Both the position numbers and the translations under genes were made by a program. From NCBI GenBank assembly GCA_049322515.1, contig JBMOQW010000027.1, positions 1 through 64,000 of the forward strand: a DNA stretch of 64,000 nt. The letters are read 5' to 3'. The number at the start of each line of letters is the position of its first letter. Position 1 is the first letter of the stretch. The notes beneath the pieces were generated by a model. It was not told the origin of the DNA, made no database searches, and saw only the letters and a list, made by a program, of their open reading frames with translations. Shown here piece after piece: positions 63,736 to 64,000 of this stretch. The DNA is from Parasulfuritortus sp049322515 (GTDB lineage Bacteria > Pseudomonadota > Gammaproteobacteria > Burkholderiales > Thiobacillaceae).

Positions 63736-64000
63736 ATGAACCCCAAGATCGACGAATTGCTGGCCCGGATCCGCGAGTTGCAGAACGAGCTGGAAGCCGA
63801 ACTGGAAGAAAAGCGGTCGCAGTTCCGCTATCACCTGGAAAACCACCGGGCCCGCTTCGAGCAGGACATCCTGGCCCTGCACCGGCGCCTGCGCAAAGGC
63901 AGCCTGCGCTACCTGTTCGAGGCGCCACCGCTGTTCATCCTGACCGCACCGGTGATCTACGGCGCGGCGCTTCCGTTGGTCCTGCTCGACCTGGCCGTGA
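63736..64000 (+). CDS. Coiled-coil membrane protein, conserved hypothetical (3' end outside window)
   Basis: The gene starts at 63736 (MNPKIDELLARIRELQNELE), has a charged coiled coil to about residue 60 and then a membrane helix (PPLFILTAPVIYGAALPLVL). It runs off the window end. Related uncharacterised proteins with the same layout occur in betaproteobacteria; I know no function. Confidence 0.6.
   Translation, partial: MNPKIDELLARIRELQNELEAELEEKRSQFRYHLENHRARFEQDILALHRRLRKGSLRYLFEAPPLFILTAPVIYGAALPLVLLDLAV

Overview
The window is a dense, GC-rich (roughly 65% by eye) chromosomal segment of a betaproteobacterium. The evidence is the gene order sdhCDAB-sdhE-gltA-sucA, the surE-pcm-nlpD-rpoS order, a DctPQM TRAP system, a PEP-CTERM protein and the protein sequences themselves. 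A sulfur-oxidiser-related lineage (Thiobacillaceae or similar) is possible, but I cannot prove it. I saw no rRNA, tRNA, CRISPR array, transposase or prophage.

Layout. (1) 1-16090 is a carbon and energy block, mostly on the minus strand. It holds a TonB/TolA C-terminal fragment, rdgC, sucA (with no sucB or lpd beside it), gltA, sdhE-B-A-D-C, a short malic enzyme and a C4-dicarboxylate TRAP transporter (dctM, dctQ, dctP). A converging NMT1-GGDEF-EAL protein lies inside it. Together these read as uptake and oxidation of C4 acids. (2) 16217-23412 is an accessory/defence island: an MmeI-like single-chain restriction-modification enzyme with a composition patch over its specificity region, an MNT/HEPN pair with a likely frameshift, a run of very small unrecognised ORFs, an Xre-RES-HigA toxin-antitoxin operon with a 24-bp operator palindrome, and a PEP-CTERM GDSL esterase. 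(3) 23617-31327 is signalling and envelope stress: a MADRI-repeat periplasmic protein, a DctS/DctR-like two-component pair, a Gcr-type membrane protein, and a Spy/BaeR/BaeS module. (4) 31612-38032 holds aconitase, a hybrid kinase, a Met/Pro-rich DUF302 protein and dtd. (5) 38253-47606 holds a haem-c diguanylate cyclase and a heat-shock cluster (two Hsp20, an HtrA protease, ClpB) with three good sigma-32 promoters, two of them back to back, then a chemoreceptor and nadC. (6) 47848-56955 holds a PTS-EIIC/EAL fusion, then a minus-strand run alaA-hom-(zinc-type diguanylate cyclase)-thrC-barnase-barstar-HExxH protein with ATGA overlaps at its end. (7) 57061-64000 holds a lipoprotein GDPD, a Crp/Fnr regulator, yrfG, rpoS, nlpD, pcm, surE, an SDR and a partial coiled-coil membrane protein.

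Two themes recur: four c-di-GMP enzymes with four different inputs (NMT1-type ligand, haem c, PTS permease, zinc), and several toxin/immunity or defence modules (MmeI-like, MNT-HEPN, Xre-RES, barnase-barstar). Most ORFs longer than 100 codons on the opposite strand of these genes are GC-driven shadows and were left out.
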